Assembly: GCA_024641555.1 (NCBI GenBank)
Contig: JAHECV010000012.1
Coordinates: forward strand, 1-33,208
DNA: 33,208 nucleotides
From: Candidatus Planktophila sp.
GTDB taxonomy: Bacteria > Actinomycetota > Actinomycetes > Nanopelagicales > Nanopelagicaceae
Direction of reading: 5' to 3'
Shown: piece by piece, positions 23,666 to 32,969 of the stretch
Layout of the letters: the number at the start of each line of letters is the position of its first letter
How positions within the stretch are numbered: position 1 is the first letter of the stretch
Notes under the pieces: model-generated
What the model saw: the letters and a program-made list of their open reading frames with translations, nothing else
What the model was told of the DNA's origin: nothing
Database searches by the model: none
Translations under genes and position numbers: made by a program

Positions 23666-25510
23666 TTATTCGACCGTTACGGATTTAGCTAAGTTACGAG
23701 GCTGATCGACATCGTTACCACGTGCAACTGCCATCTCGTAAGCGAATACTTGTAGCGGAACAGTTGCCAATATTGGTTGGAATAGCGGTGAGCAGGCTGG
23801 GATGCGAATGATGTGTTCGGCTCCCACAACTTCAGCGCCTTCGTGCGCGATAACAATTACGCGCGCACCACGTGCTTTAACTTCTTGGATATTGCTGAGC
23901 ATCTTTTCATCGAGCGCGTGATCGCTACCTGAAGGCAAGATGGCAATAACCGGGGTGCCTTTTTCGCCATCAATTAAAGCGATTGAACCGTGCTTGAGTT
24001 CTCCCCCAGCAAAACCTTCGGCATGGATATAGGCGAGCTCCTTTAGCTTTAGCGCACCTTCAAGAACAACTGGGTAGCCAATATTGCGACCGATAAATAA
24101 AACCGTTTCAGACTTTGCAAAAGTGCGAGTTAACGCGCGAAGCGGTTCGACTGTCTCGAGAATTTGTTCGATCTTGCCAGGTAGTTCAAGCATCTCGTTA
24201 TAGAGATCGCGTACTTGCGTATCGCTGAGTTCGCCACGAACCTGAGCTAAGTGCAATCCAATTAGGTCAACGGCGACGATCTGAGTTAGCAGCGCTTTGG
24301 TAGAAGCAACCGCAATTTCCGGGCCAGCATGTGTGTATAGAACAGCATCGGATTCGCGCGGAATAGTTGAGCTATTGGTGTTGCAGATCGCGAGTACGCG
24401 TGCCCCTGCTGCCTTGGCATGGCGGATCGCCATCAAGGTATCCATAGTTTCGCCAGATTGCGAAATAGCAATTACCAAAGTATTTGAATCAATAATTGGG
24501 TCGCGGTAGCGATATTCGCTTGCTATTTCTACTTCTACTGAAAGTTTTGCCCATTTTTCGATGACATATTTTGCGATCATGCCGGCGTGATATGCAGTGC
24601 CACAGGCGATTACGACAATTTTCTGGAGCGCTTTGATTTCCGCATCTGTCATATGAAGCTCATCGAGTTCGATCTTGCCGTTATCTGTTAAACGACCGAT
24701 CAAGGTATCGGCAACTGCCTTTGGCTGTTCGAAGATTTCTTTGAGCATGAAGTGCGAGTAACCGCCCTTTTGTGCAGATGCTGAATCCCAAGTAATGGCA
24801 TATTCCTTTGGCGTAATTGCTTTGCCATCAAGGCCAATAATGCTTATGCCAGCAGGAGTCATGGTGATGATTTCGTCTTGGCCAAGTTCAACCGCGCGCT
24901 TGGTGTAATCGATAAAGGCGGCAACATCGGATGCCATGAAGTTTTCGCCATCGCCTAGGCCAACCACAAGCGGTGAATTACGGCGCACGCCAACAATTAC
25001 TTCAGGTGCATCAGCATGAACTGCCACCAAGGTAAATGAACCGCGTAAGCGCTTTACCGCATCCAACATTGCGGCGGTTAGATCACCACCATGGGTTTTG
25101 CGAAGTTCAGAGAGTAAATGTGCAACCGATTCGGTATCGGTATCTGATGAAAATTCGTGGCCCCGCGATTGGAGTTCGGCCTTTAACTCTGAATAATTTT
25201 CAATGATGCCGTTGTGAATAACGGCGAGTTTGCCTTCGTTATCGGTATGCGGATGGGCATTGCGATCGGTTGGTCCGCCATGTGTTGCCCAACGTGTGTG
25301 ACCAATGCCAGAGTGAACAACCGGCATATTTGCAGGAAGTGAACCTTCGAGATTGTTTAATTTGCCAGCGCGCTTTTCAATAAATAGCGCACCGTTGGTG
25401 CCGAGCGCAATTCCTGCTGAGTCATAGCCACGATATTCGAGGCGACGAAGTCCTTCGATGAGCGGAGTAATTGCAGACTGTGGCCCTGTGTAACCCACAA
25501 TTCCGCACAC
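23666..25510 (-). CDS. glmS: Glutamine--fructose-6-phosphate aminotransferase (isomerizing)
   Basis: Makes glucosamine-6-phosphate from fructose-6-phosphate and glutamine, the entry to UDP-GlcNAc and peptidoglycan. At 614 residues it is full length. The N-terminal glutaminase domain starts with the nucleophile Cys2 in MCGIVGY and shows GHTRWATHG and HNGIIENY. Two SIS isomerase domains follow (SQSGETMDT and ACGTAYHAG in the first), and the C-terminus ends in LAKSVTVE. The start is GTG, six bases after the glmM stop. No glmS ribozyme-like element is apparent in that 6-base gap. Confidence 0.98.
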   Translation of the reverse strand: MCGIVGYTGPQSAITPLIEGLRRLEYRGYDSAGIALGTNGALFIEKRAGKLNNLEGSLPANMPVVHSGIGHTRWATHGGPTDRNAHPHTDNEGKLAVIHNGIIENYSELKAELQSRGHEFSSDTDTESVAHLLSELRKTHGGDLTAAMLDAVKRLRGSFTLVAVHADAPEVIVGVRRNSPLVVGLGDGENFMASDVAAFIDYTKRAVELGQDEIITMTPAGISIIGLDGKAITPKEYAITWDSASAQKGGYSHFMLKEIFEQPKAVADTLIGRLTDNGKIELDELHMTDAEIKALQKIVVIACGTAYHAGMIAKYVIEKWAKLSVEVEIASEYRYRDPIIDSNTLVIAISQSGETMDTLMAIRHAKAAGARVLAICNTNSSTIPRESDAVLYTHAGPEIAVASTKALLTQIVAVDLIGLHLAQVRGELSDTQVRDLYNEMLELPGKIEQILETVEPLRALTRTFAKSETVLFIGRNIGYPVVLEGALKLKELAYIHAEGFAGGELKHGSIALIDGEKGTPVIAILPSGSDHALDEKMLSNIQEVKARGARVIVIAHEGAEVVGAEHIIRIPACSPLFQPILATVPLQVFAYEMAVARGNDVDQPRNLAKSVTVE

Positions 25511-25516
25511 TTGAAT

Positions 25517-26857
25517 TTACCCCAGCTCTGTTTGTACGACCTTTGCCAAGTCGTTTGCTATTTCGCTGGCTAGGTTATCACTCTGGGCTTCAACCATCAC
25601 GCGGACAAGCGGTTCAGTGCCAGATGCTCTCAACAAAACGCGACCATGTTCGCCAAGTTTCGCTTCGGCAGCAAGGACCGCGGCTTTGATTGCTGCAGAA
25701 TCTGCAAGGCGCTCTTTGGCAACGTTCTTAACATTTACTAATACTTGTGGGAAGCGAACCATTGACGAAGCCAGCTCTTGCAGAGTCTGTCCAGATTTAA
25801 CAATTTCCTGCGCAAGTGCGAGTGCAGTCAATATTCCATCACCTGTTGTTGCAAATTCGTGCATGATCAAGTGGCCAGATTGCTCTCCACCAAGTGAATA
25901 ACCCTTTTCCAGCATCTTCTCTAGAACATACCGATCACCAACAGCTGTTGTTTCAACGTTGATATCCGCGTTCTTCATGGCATGGAAGAAACCTAAGTTA
26001 CTCATCACCGTTGCAACAATTGTGTTTTCCTTAAGAGAACCTGATGCTTTAAAGCCGCGGGCAAGAATTGTCATGATGACATCGCCATCTACTTCATTGC
26101 CTTGCGCATCAACAGCTAGCGCACGATCGGCATCACCGTCATGTGCGACTCCGAAGTCAGCGCCTTCGCGAAGCACCGCTGTGCGAAGTTGGTGCAAATG
26201 CGTAGATCCACAATCGTCGTTGATATTCCAACCATCTGGGGAATCAAAGATCGAAATAACTTCTGCGCCAGCGCGGCGATATGTTTCAGGTGCCACTGTT
26301 GAAGATGCACCATTTGCGCAATCAACGACCAGCTTCAGCCCTTTAAGTGGAGTTGTAACAGATGAAAGCAAGTGGGTGATGTAACGCTCGCGGGCACTTT
26401 CATCGGTAATGGCACGACCCACGCCGTGACCAGTTGGGCGCTCCCATGGTTCACCGATGCGCGCTTCAATCGCAGCTTCGATAGCGTCATCTAACTTTCC
26501 GCCACCGCGTGAAAACAATTTGATCCCGTTATCTGGCATTGGATTGTGCGAAGCCGAAATCATTACGCCGAGATCGGCACCGGATTCCGCAACTAAATGC
26601 GCGACTGCTGGTGTTGGTAGAACTCCTACGCGATAAACATCAACACCGGCGCTAGTTAAGCCGGCAACGACTGCTGCTTCGAGGAATTCACCAGATGCGC
26701 GCGAATCTTGGCCGACTACAGCTTTAGGTCGGTGTGATTTATCGGGATTAGATTCAACGAGAATATGTGCAGCGGCAACAGCGACATCAAGTGCTAATTC
26801 AGCAGTTAAATCACGATTGGCTAAGCCACGTATTCCATCGGTTCCAAAGAGAGCCAC
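25517..26857 (-). CDS. glmM: Phosphoglucosamine mutase
   Basis: Converts glucosamine-6-phosphate to glucosamine-1-phosphate for UDP-GlcNAc. Length 446 is typical. The phosphorylated serine is Ser103 in SASHNP, the metal loop is DGDADR at 240-245, and GEQSGHL and RASGTEPLVRVM (phosphate binding) are intact. The start is GTG, giving the usual N-terminus ALFGTDGIRG. AAAGG lies 14 bases upstream, further than usual. It sits between rpsI and glmS, a standard actinobacterial order. Confidence 0.97.
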   Translation of the reverse strand: MALFGTDGIRGLANRDLTAELALDVAVAAAHILVESNPDKSHRPKAVVGQDSRASGEFLEAAVVAGLTSAGVDVYRVGVLPTPAVAHLVAESGADLGVMISASHNPMPDNGIKLFSRGGGKLDDAIEAAIEARIGEPWERPTGHGVGRAITDESARERYITHLLSSVTTPLKGLKLVVDCANGASSTVAPETYRRAGAEVISIFDSPDGWNINDDCGSTHLHQLRTAVLREGADFGVAHDGDADRALAVDAQGNEVDGDVIMTILARGFKASGSLKENTIVATVMSNLGFFHAMKNADINVETTAVGDRYVLEKMLEKGYSLGGEQSGHLIMHEFATTGDGILTALALAQEIVKSGQTLQELASSMVRFPQVLVNVKNVAKERLADSAAIKAAVLAAEAKLGEHGRVLLRASGTEPLVRVMVEAQSDNLASEIANDLAKVVQTELG

Positions 26858-26880
26858 TTCTGTTCTGCGGCCTTTGAAAA

Positions 26881-27375
26881 TTAACGCTTGCTGTATTGCG
26901 AACGCTTACGGGCCTTCTTGAGACCGTACTTCTTGCGCTCGATAACACGTGCATCACGTGAAAGGAATCCAGCCTTCTTAAGCGCTGGACGGTGTGCTTC
27001 AACATCAATCTCGTTTAGTGAACGAGCAACGCCGAGACGAAGTGCACCAGCTTGGCCAGATACTCCGCCACCGTTGATGCGAGCAAATACGTCGTACTGA
27101 TTTTCTGCACCAACCGTGCGGAATGGCTCAGAGACTAGTTGCTGGTGAACTTTATTTGGGAAATAGTTTTCAAGAGTCTTACCGTTTACAACCCAACGAC
27201 CTGTACCAGGCACTAGGCGAACGCGGGCAACTGCTTCTTTGCGACGACCAGTGCCTGCACCAGGTGCCTTGATTGCTGGGCGGTTGGTTGCAGCAGCTGG
27301 TGTTGCTGAAGAGTAAGAAGTAGGAACTTCGTTCTCGTCTAGATCTGTAACTTCGTTATAAGTTGTATCTGACAT
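26881..27375 (-). CDS. rpsI: 30S ribosomal protein S9
   Basis: Small-subunit head protein whose C-terminal tail reaches the P-site tRNA. The core (residues ~40-164) has [12 protein letters not shown] and ends in the expected [13 protein letters not shown] 35-40 residue acidic then Ala-rich N-terminal extension makes it 164 residues, as in other actinobacterial S9 proteins. AGGGA lies 9 bases before the ATG. It follows rplM by 14 bases in the usual rplM-rpsI operon. Confidence 0.98.
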   Translation of the reverse strand: MSDTTYNEVTDLDENEVPTSYSSATPAAATNRPAIKAPGAGTGRRKEAVARVRLVPGTGRWVVNGKTLENYFPNKVHQQLVSEPFRTVGAENQYDVFARINGGGVSGQAGALRLGVARSLNEIDVEAHRPALKKAGFLSRDARVIERKKYGLKKARKRSQYSKR

Positions 27376-27389
27376 TTGTTATGAGTCCC

Positions 27390-27842
27390 TTACTTTGCGA
27401 TCTGTGAAACTTGAGTGAATACATATGGTGTTGGTGATTGAGCAGCATGTGGATGCTCTGGACCTGCGTAAACCTTTAGCTTGGCTGCAACCTGCTGGCC
27501 GAGACGATTCTTAGGAAGCATTCCCTTGATCGCCTTTTCAACGGCGCGAGTTGGGTGCTTTTCAATAAGTTCGCCGTAAACAGTCGAAGTTAAACCGCCT
27601 GGGAAACCTGAGTGGCGATGTTCGAACTTTGAAAGCGCCTTGTTACCTGAAAGAGCGATCTTTTCTGCGTTGATGATTACAACGAAGTCGCCCATATCCA
27701 TGTGTGGAGCAAATGTTGCCTTGTGCTTACCGCGAAGAAGAACAGCAGCATGTGTTGCAAGGCGGCCAAGAACTACATCTTGTGCATCGATGACGTGCCA
27801 TTTACGGACGACATCTCCGGCCTTAGGACTGTATGTACGCAT
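27390..27842 (-). CDS. rplM: 50S ribosomal protein L13
   Basis: Early-assembling large-subunit protein, 150 residues, full length. [16 protein letters not shown] at the start, the [12 protein letters not shown] strand and GMLPKNRLG are family hallmarks. The ATG has GAAGG about 10 bases upstream and a roughly 75-base leader after the promoter at 27924-27953. It is the first gene of the long transcript that continues into rpsI, glmM and beyond. Confidence 0.98.
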   Translation of the reverse strand: MRTYSPKAGDVVRKWHVIDAQDVVLGRLATHAAVLLRGKHKATFAPHMDMGDFVVIINAEKIALSGNKALSKFEHRHSGFPGGLTSTVYGELIEKHPTRAVEKAIKGMLPKNRLGQQVAAKLKVYAGPEHPHAAQSPTPYVFTQVSQIAK

Positions 27843-27898
27843 GCTTTATTACCTTCTTCTTTTAGTGAGCTTTGATAAATCTGGTGGTACTGCCTTCG

Positions 27899-27914
27899 GC
27901 ACCGTATCTGGTGC
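27899..27914 (-). other. Small hairpin at the 5' end of the rplM leader
   Basis: GCACC (27899-27903) and GGTGC (27910-27914) form a 5-base stem with a 6-base loop, only a few bases after the predicted transcription start. Leaders of L13 operons are autoregulatory in some bacteria, but this hairpin is too small to assign to a known leader family. Confidence 0.3.
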
Positions 27915-27923
27915 AGAGGGGGA

Positions 27924-27953
27924 ACTTTACCTTTCAGGCGTAGGTAAGGTCAA
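27924..27953 (-). promoter_or_regulatory. rplM: Promoter of the rplM operon
   Basis: On the minus strand TTGACC (27953-27948) and TAAAGT (27929-27924) form a near-consensus sigma-70 type promoter with an 18-base spacer. The predicted start near 27917 gives a leader of about 75 bases. It lies in the 143-base gap after the ABC-F gene, the largest in this part of the window. Confidence 0.65.
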
Positions 27954-27985
27954 AATGGGCTATTTCCACGCATACGACCTGCGTC

Positions 27986-29587
27986 TTAGTGGTCGAAGAT
28001 CGGCTCTGGGCTCTCATAGACCTGGCCGTTGGCCCCGAAGACCAAGAATCGGGTAAATCCGCGAGTAAACCAGCGATCGTGGGTGACTGAGAGGACTGTG
28101 CCCTCGTATCGATCTAACGCTTTCTCTAAACTCTCGGCGCTGGCCAGATCTAAGTTATCGGTTGGCTCATCGAGTAATAAAAGTGTGGAACCAGATAGTT
28201 CTAACAACAGCACTTGAAAACGCGCTTGTTGCCCACCGGAAAGTGAAGAGAACTTTTGCTCTGCTTGTTTATCGATCTCATATTTTCTAAGCACGCTCTT
28301 GGCAGGACCAAGTTGTAGTGAATAGGTTTCCCATAAAATTTCTAGCAAAGTCTTTGATTCGAATTCTGGGTGGGCATGGGTCTGTGCGAAATAACCAATT
28401 TCCACGCGCGCACCAACTTTAAAAGTACCGGTGTATTTAACTGTTTCATCGCCAGCAATCATGCGCAAAAAGTGAGATTTACCAGTGCCATTCTTTCCCA
28501 GCACTGCAATGCGATCGCCAAAGAAGACTTCAAAATTAAATGGTTCGGTTAGGTTTGCCAGCGATAAATTTTCGAAGGTTAGCGCGCGTAAACCTGTGCG
28601 ACCACCACGTAGTCCAACCTTTACATCTTGTTCGATCGGTGGCGCTTCGGGCGCGCCAGCTTCTTCAAATTTGCGTAGGCGAGTCTGCATAGCGTGATAT
28701 TTATTTGCCATATCAGGAGAAATCGCGGCTTGTACCTGTAGCGTCTTAACTAAATCAATTAGACGTTGATGTTCTTGCTCCCAGCGCAAAAGCATTTCCG
28801 CAAAGCGTTCGTTGCGCGCTTTGCGCGCCTCATGCCAAGTAGAGAATTTTCCACCATGCACCCACGTGGTGTTTCCGTTTACTCCTTGTTCCAGGGTAAC
28901 AATTCGGGTTGCAGTATTTTCTAATAATTCGCGATCGTGGCTGACAAAGAGAACAGTCTTCTTTGTTGCACCGATAACTTCTTCCAGCCAGCGCTTTGAT
29001 GGAACATCTAAATAGTTATCTGGTTCATCGAGCAATAGGACTTCTTCGGGGCCTTCAAGTAGCGCGCGCAGAACTAACTTTTTCTGCTCTCCCCCGGACA
29101 ACGTATTTACTTTGCGAGTTGCAACTTGCTCAAAAGATTTATTTAACATCTCGGTGCAGCAAACATCCCAAATTAGCTCGAAGTCATAGCCTCCGGCATC
29201 GCCCCAATCGATAATCGCTTGGGCAAAGTTCATCTGATCTTTTTCAGAACCGGTTTCGTTCATGGCCGCTTCAGTTGAAACAACTTTTTCTGCCGCATCA
29301 CGGATGCGCTTAGGAGCAATCGATAGCAAGAGATCGCGCACAGATGATTCATCGCGAACCGAGCCGATGAACTGGCGCATCACGCCAAGGCCGCCGGTGA
29401 TTGATACTGCGCCTTCATCTGGCTTTAGATCGCCGCAGATCATACGGATGAGAGTTGTTTTACCCGAACCGTTGGGGCCGATTAAGGCAACCTTTGCGCC
29501 ATCGCCAACGCGAAAAGAGACATCATTAAGTAATACCCGGCCATCGGATAAGGAATATTCGACAGCGTTTACATCGATGTGACCCAT
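27986..29587 (-). CDS. ABC-F family ATPase
   Basis: A soluble protein of 533 residues with two ABC domains and no membrane segments, the pattern of ABC-F factors that bind the ribosomal E site and relieve stalling or confer antibiotic protection. First Walker A GPNGSGKTT is at 37-45 with LSGGEQKKL; the second half has GKNGTGKSH, LSGGQQARF and LLLDEPTDNLD. The interdomain linker, rich in charged residues with QVQAAISPDMANKY, is about 80 residues. It is not clearly EttA. The start overlaps the truA stop as TAATG. A role in translation fits the ribosomal neighbours; the exact subfamily is open. Confidence 0.9.
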   Translation of the reverse strand: MGHIDVNAVEYSLSDGRVLLNDVSFRVGDGAKVALIGPNGSGKTTLIRMICGDLKPDEGAVSITGGLGVMRQFIGSVRDESSVRDLLLSIAPKRIRDAAEKVVSTEAAMNETGSEKDQMNFAQAIIDWGDAGGYDFELIWDVCCTEMLNKSFEQVATRKVNTLSGGEQKKLVLRALLEGPEEVLLLDEPDNYLDVPSKRWLEEVIGATKKTVLFVSHDRELLENTATRIVTLEQGVNGNTTWVHGGKFSTWHEARKARNERFAEMLLRWEQEHQRLIDLVKTLQVQAAISPDMANKYHAMQTRLRKFEEAGAPEAPPIEQDVKVGLRGGRTGLRALTFENLSLANLTEPFNFEVFFGDRIAVLGKNGTGKSHFLRMIAGDETVKYTGTFKVGARVEIGYFAQTHAHPEFESKTLLEILWETYSLQLGPAKSVLRKYEIDKQAEQKFSSLSGGQQARFQVLLLELSGSTLLLLDEPTDNLDLASAESLEKALDRYEGTVLSVTHDRWFTRGFTRFLVFGANGQVYESPEPIFDH

Positions 29588-30423
29588 TAATTGTTCTCTT
29601 CTTCACGGCGCGCAACGGTTTTCTTAGCGCGTTCTAGTAACTCTGCGGCATCAGGGTAATCGACTTGATAGAGCGTTAACCCGCGCGCTGGAAACACCAG
29701 CGAATCACTGACCCTTTCTTTATTTTCTAGCAAAGTTGTTATCCATTCTGGCTCTTTGCGAGCATCAGCAACGCAGACAATTGCGCCAACTAGATTGCGC
29801 ACCATCGAATAACAAAAGGCATCTGCAACGACATCGGCAACCAAATATCCTTCGCGATCGCGGCGCCATTGGTAGGTTTCAAGAGTTCGAATCGTTGTTC
29901 CGCCTTCACGGAATTTGCAAAATGCAGCATAGTCATGAGTGCCAAGAAGTAGCGCACTGGCATGGTTCATGGCATCAACATCGAGCGGGCGATACCAAGA
30001 TGCAGTATTTAAACGAGCTAGCGGCTGAATTACTCTGTTTTCATCAAGAATGCGGTATTCGTAATAACGACGCAGCGCTGAGAATCGGGCGTGAAACGCA
30101 GGAGGTGCAATTTCGATTTTATTTACACGTACGTCTTCATCAAGGATTCGATTTAACTTATAACCCAGATCATTAAGGTCCATATCTTCGGGTACATCGA
30201 CGTGGATTACTTGCCCAGTTGCATGCACTCCGGCGTCGGTGCGACCGGCCACGATAGTTTCAACGTTAATGCGCGCTATTTTGCTAAGGGCTTCTTCGAC
30301 CGATGCTTGAACTGTGCGGCGATCTGGTTGAACTGCCCAACCGGAAAAGTTAGTTCCGTCGTAAGCGAGTTCTATCCGTAAACGACGAAACCCACTCTCG
30401 GGATAGAGAGTGGGTTCGGTCAT
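29587..30423 (-). CDS. truA: tRNA pseudouridine synthase A
   Basis: Makes pseudouridine at positions 38-40 of the tRNA anticodon stem. Length 278 is normal. The catalytic Asp63 lies in GRTDAGVHA (60-68); LAYDGTNFSGW near 19-29 and the C-terminal FCYSMVRNLVGAI stretch are conserved. The ATG at 30423 is the only usable start before the conserved fold, yet no ribosome binding site precedes it. An 11-base-pair hairpin lies within its first dozen codons. It follows rplQ, as is common. Confidence 0.96.
   Translation of the reverse strand: MTEPTLYPESGFRRLRIELAYDGTNFSGWAVQPDRRTVQASVEEALSKIARINVETIVAGRTDAGVHATGQVIHVDVPEDMDLNDLGYKLNRILDEDVRVNKIEIAPPAFHARFSALRRYYEYRILDENRVIQPLARLNTASWYRPLDVDAMNHASALLLGTHDYAAFCKFREGGTTIRTLETYQWRRDREGYLVADVVADAFCYSMVRNLVGAIVCVADARKEPEWITTLLENKERVSDSLVFPARGLTLYQVDYPDAAELLERAKKTVARREEENN
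30389..30416 (-). other. Strong hairpin inside the start of truA
   Basis: AACCCACTCTC (30389-30399) and GAGAGTGGGTT (30406-30416) form a perfect 11-base stem with a 6-base loop, within truA codons 3-12. On the minus strand it is followed by TTTCG and TCGTTT. It could act as a weak terminator or attenuator after rplQ, or limit truA translation. Confidence 0.6.
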
Positions 30424-30456
30424 TTAATTATTTGCTAACTAGTTAAAACTTGAGAA

Positions 30457-30822
30457 TTACTTATCTTTCTCAGTTAGAACTTCGATTACCGCCATTGGTG
30501 CGTTATCGCCCTTGCGAGGACCAATCTTGGTGATACGTGTGTATCCGCCATCGCGAGTTGCAAAACGTGGACCGATTTCAGTAAAGAGTGTGTGAACAAC
30601 GCTCTTGTTTGCGATGCGCGCCATTACTTCACGACGTGCTGGAAGATCGCCCTTCTTTGCGAAGGTGATTAGCTTTTCAGCCAATGGACGTAGGCGCTTA
30701 GCCTTTGCCTCTGTTGTTGTGATCTTTCCGTGCTCGAACAACTGCTCAGCAAGTGTGCGAAGGATTAGACGCTCATGTGATGGGCCGGAACCCAAACGAG
30801 GACCTTTAGTTGGTTTTGGCAT
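30457..30822 (-). CDS. rplQ: 50S ribosomal protein L17
   Basis: Large-subunit protein near the exit tunnel, 121 residues. [20 protein letters not shown] at the start, [18 protein letters not shown] and [19 protein letters not shown] near the end are diagnostic. TAGGAG lies about 9 bases before the ATG, partly inside the rpoA stop. It is the last ribosomal gene of the alpha operon. Confidence 0.98.
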   Translation of the reverse strand: MPKPTKGPRLGSGPSHERLILRTLAEQLFEHGKITTTEAKAKRLRPLAEKLITFAKKGDLPARREVMARIANKSVVHTLFTEIGPRFATRDGGYTRITKIGPRKGDNAPMAVIEVLTEKDK

Positions 30823-30833
30823 TGTCTTATCTC

Positions 30834-31844
30834 CTAGGCCTGATCTGCTTCAGCGAAGTCGTCGTCTGATGCATTGAAGTTCTGGTGCTTTGTTGGATCG
30901 AATCCTGCTGGGCTGTCCTTAAGAGACATTCCCATTGAGACAAGCTTTGCCTTGATCTCATCGATGGACTTTGAACCAAAGTTACGGATATCGAGTAGGT
31001 CGGCCTCTGAACGGTTTACCAACTCGCCAACTGTGTGAATGCCTTCGCGCTTCAAGCAGTTGTATGAGCGAACTGTTAGATCGAGATCTTCGATTGGAAG
31101 TGCAAGATCAGCAGCAAGAGCAGCATCCATAACAGATGGCCCCATCTCGATACCTTCTGCATCAACGTTAAGTTCGCGAGCAAGTCCGAAGAGTTCAACT
31201 AGAGTCTTACCAGCTGATGCGACAGCATCGCGTGGCTTCATTGATGGCTTTGTTTCAACATCAACAACAAGACGATCGAAGTCAGTGCGCTGTTCAACGC
31301 GAGTTGCTTCTACCTTGTATGTAACCTTCAAAACTGGTGAATAGATTGAGTCAACAGGAATGCGACCGATTTCTGCTCCCGCTTGCTTGTTCTGTACAGC
31401 TGTGACGTAACCACGACCGCGCTCTACTGTGAGTTCGATTTCGAGGTTTGCCTTGCCGTTAAGTGTTGCGATGTGGAGTTCAGGGTTGTGAACTTCAACG
31501 CCACTTGGAACAGCGATATCAGCACCTGTTACGGCACCAGCACCTGACTTGCGGATGTAGATGACGCTTGGCTCGTCGTTATCTGATGAGAGCACCAAGT
31601 TCTTGATGTTCAAAACGATATCGGTGAGATCTTCCTTAACGCCTTCAAGAGTGGTGAACTCGTGGAGTGCACCAGCAACACGAATGCTTGTAACTGCTGC
31701 ACCTGGAATAGATGAAAGCAGAGTACGGCGCATTGAGTTGCCGAGTGTGTATCCGAAACCTGGTTCTAGCGGTTCGATGATGAACCGTGAACGGTTTTCG
31801 GAGATTACTTCTTCACTGAGGGTTGGACGTTGTGCAATTAGCAC
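30834..31844 (-). CDS. rpoA: RNA polymerase subunit alpha
   Basis: Assembly platform of RNA polymerase, 336 residues. The N-terminal dimerisation domain (~1-230) contains [29 protein letters not shown]; the C-terminal domain (~250-315) with [18 protein letters not shown] and [11 protein letters not shown] binds upstream promoter DNA. The start is GTG with AAGAGG 9 bases upstream. The last 20 residues are acidic. It lies between rpsD and rplQ, the usual alpha operon order. Confidence 0.98.
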   Translation of the reverse strand: MLIAQRPTLSEEVISENRSRFIIEPLEPGFGYTLGNSMRRTLLSSIPGAAVTSIRVAGALHEFTTLEGVKEDLTDIVLNIKNLVLSSDNDEPSVIYIRKSGAGAVTGADIAVPSGVEVHNPELHIATLNGKANLEIELTVERGRGYVTAVQNKQAGAEIGRIPVDSIYSPVLKVTYKVEATRVEQRTDFDRLVVDVETKPSMKPRDAVASAGKTLVELFGLARELNVDAEGIEMGPSVMDAALAADLALPIEDLDLTVRSYNCLKREGIHTVGELVNRSEADLLDIRNFGSKSIDEIKAKLVSMGMSLKDSPAGFDPTKHQNFNASDDDFAEADQA

Positions 31845-31866
31845 TGCTGAGCCTCTTTCTTCTCGC

Positions 31867-31888
31867 GGAAATCCACTATTTGATTTCC
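31867..31888 (-). other. Hairpin in the rpsD-rpoA gap
   Basis: GGAAATC (31867-31873) and GATTTCC (31882-31888) form a 7-base stem with an 8-base loop in the 62-base gap before rpoA. It may be a stability or partial-termination element; no U-tract follows. Confidence 0.3.
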
Positions 31889-31906
31889 TCTAAATGGGAT
31901 AAAAAA

Positions 31907-32533
31907 TTACTTGCTGTAGAGCTCAACAATGAGCTGTTCTTGAACTTGGGTATCGATTACTGAACGTGCAGGGACGCCGTGGATGATGATGCGCATCTGC
32001 GAACCAACAACCTCCATCCATGCTGGAACAGCTTTCTCGCCGAGTTCTGCGCTTGCCACGATAAATGGTGTGAGATCGAGTGACTTTGGAAGAACATCGA
32101 TGATGTCCATCGGAGAAACGCGATATGAAGGAATGTTTACCTTCTTGCCATTTACGAGGAAGTGACTGTGACGAACCAACTGGCGCGCCATGTCACGGCT
32201 CTTTGCAAAGCCGGCACGGAATACAACGTTGTCGAGACGTGTCTCAAGAAGAACGAGAAGGTTTTCACCAGTCTTGCCCTGCTTGCGGTTTGCCTCTTCG
32301 TAGTAACCACGGAACTGCTTTTCGAGAACACCGTAGATACGTGCGCACTTCTGCTTCTCACGCATCTGCAATAGGTATTCAGATTCCTTGGAACGTCCAC
32401 GACCATGTTGTCCTGGTGGATATGGACGAGATTCGATAGGACACTTTGGTCCATCGCACTTTGCGCCCTTAAGGAAGAGCTTTACTTTTTCGCGACGGCA
32501 ACGCTTGCAGTCTGCTCCGGTATAACGAGCCAT
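31907..32533 (-). CDS. rpsD: 30S ribosomal protein S4, zinc-binding form
   Basis: Primary 16S rRNA-binding protein, 208 residues. Cys9, Cys12, Cys26 and Cys31 form the zinc knuckle of the C+ type of S4. The S4 RNA-binding domain is at ~95-160 (LDNVVFRAGFAKSRDMARQ). S4 regulates its own operon in several bacteria; no such site is evident here. GGAAGGAAG lies before the ATG and rpsK ends 16 bases upstream. Confidence 0.98.
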   Translation of the reverse strand: MARYTGADCKRCRREKVKLFLKGAKCDGPKCPIESRPYPPGQHGRGRSKESEYLLQMREKQKCARIYGVLEKQFRGYYEEANRKQGKTGENLLVLLETRLDNVVFRAGFAKSRDMARQLVRHSHFLVNGKKVNIPSYRVSPMDIIDVLPKSLDLTPFIVASAELGEKAVPAWMEVVGSQMRIIIHGVPARSVIDTQVQEQLIVELYSK

Positions 32534-32549
32534 TTATTCTCTTCCTTCC

Positions 32550-32969
32550 TTAAACTCGACGTGGTTTCGGTGGGCGGCAGCCATTGTGTGGAGCTGGAGT
32601 TACATCTGAGATGGCTCCGACTTCTAGGCCTGCTGCTTGCAATGAACGAATTGCAGTTTCGCGTCCGGAACCTGGTCCCTTTACGAAAACATCTACTTTC
32701 TTAAGGCCGTGCTCCTGCGCGCGACGTGCTGCTGCTTCTGCTGCAAGCTGTGCTGCGAACGGAGTCGACTTACGTGAGCCCTTGTAACCAACTTGGCCAG
32801 ATGATGCCCAAGAAATTACTGCGCCAGTTGGATCGGTGATAGAGATGATGGTGTTGTTAAAAGTGCTCTTAATGAACGCTTTTCCAGCAGCAATATTCTT
32901 CTTCTCTTTCTTGCGAGTCTTGACTTTGCCCTTTGCAGGAGCAGCAGACTTTGATTTAGGAGCGGCCAT
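32550..32969 (-). CDS. rpsK: 30S ribosomal protein S11
   Basis: Platform protein of the small subunit, 139 residues. A Lys/Ala-rich N-terminal extension of about 25 residues precedes the conserved core; the family end [11 protein letters not shown] is intact, and [14 protein letters not shown] is present. Its ATG overlaps the rpsM stop by one base (TAATG), so the two are translated together. Confidence 0.98.
   Translation of the reverse strand: MAAPKSKSAAPAKGKVKTRKKEKKNIAAGKAFIKSTFNNTIISITDPTGAVISWASSGQVGYKGSRKSTPFAAQLAAEAAARRAQEHGLKKVDVFVKGPGSGRETAIRSLQAAGLEVGAISDVTPAPHNGCRPPKPRRV

Noticed and set aside
25511..25516. glmS ribozyme upstream of glmS
   Set aside because: Only six bases separate glmM and glmS, so there is no room for it.
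27968..27984. Terminator after the ABC-F gene (ACGCA/TGCGT)
   Set aside because: Only a 5-base stem with a 7-base loop and no U-tract directly after it; too weak to call.
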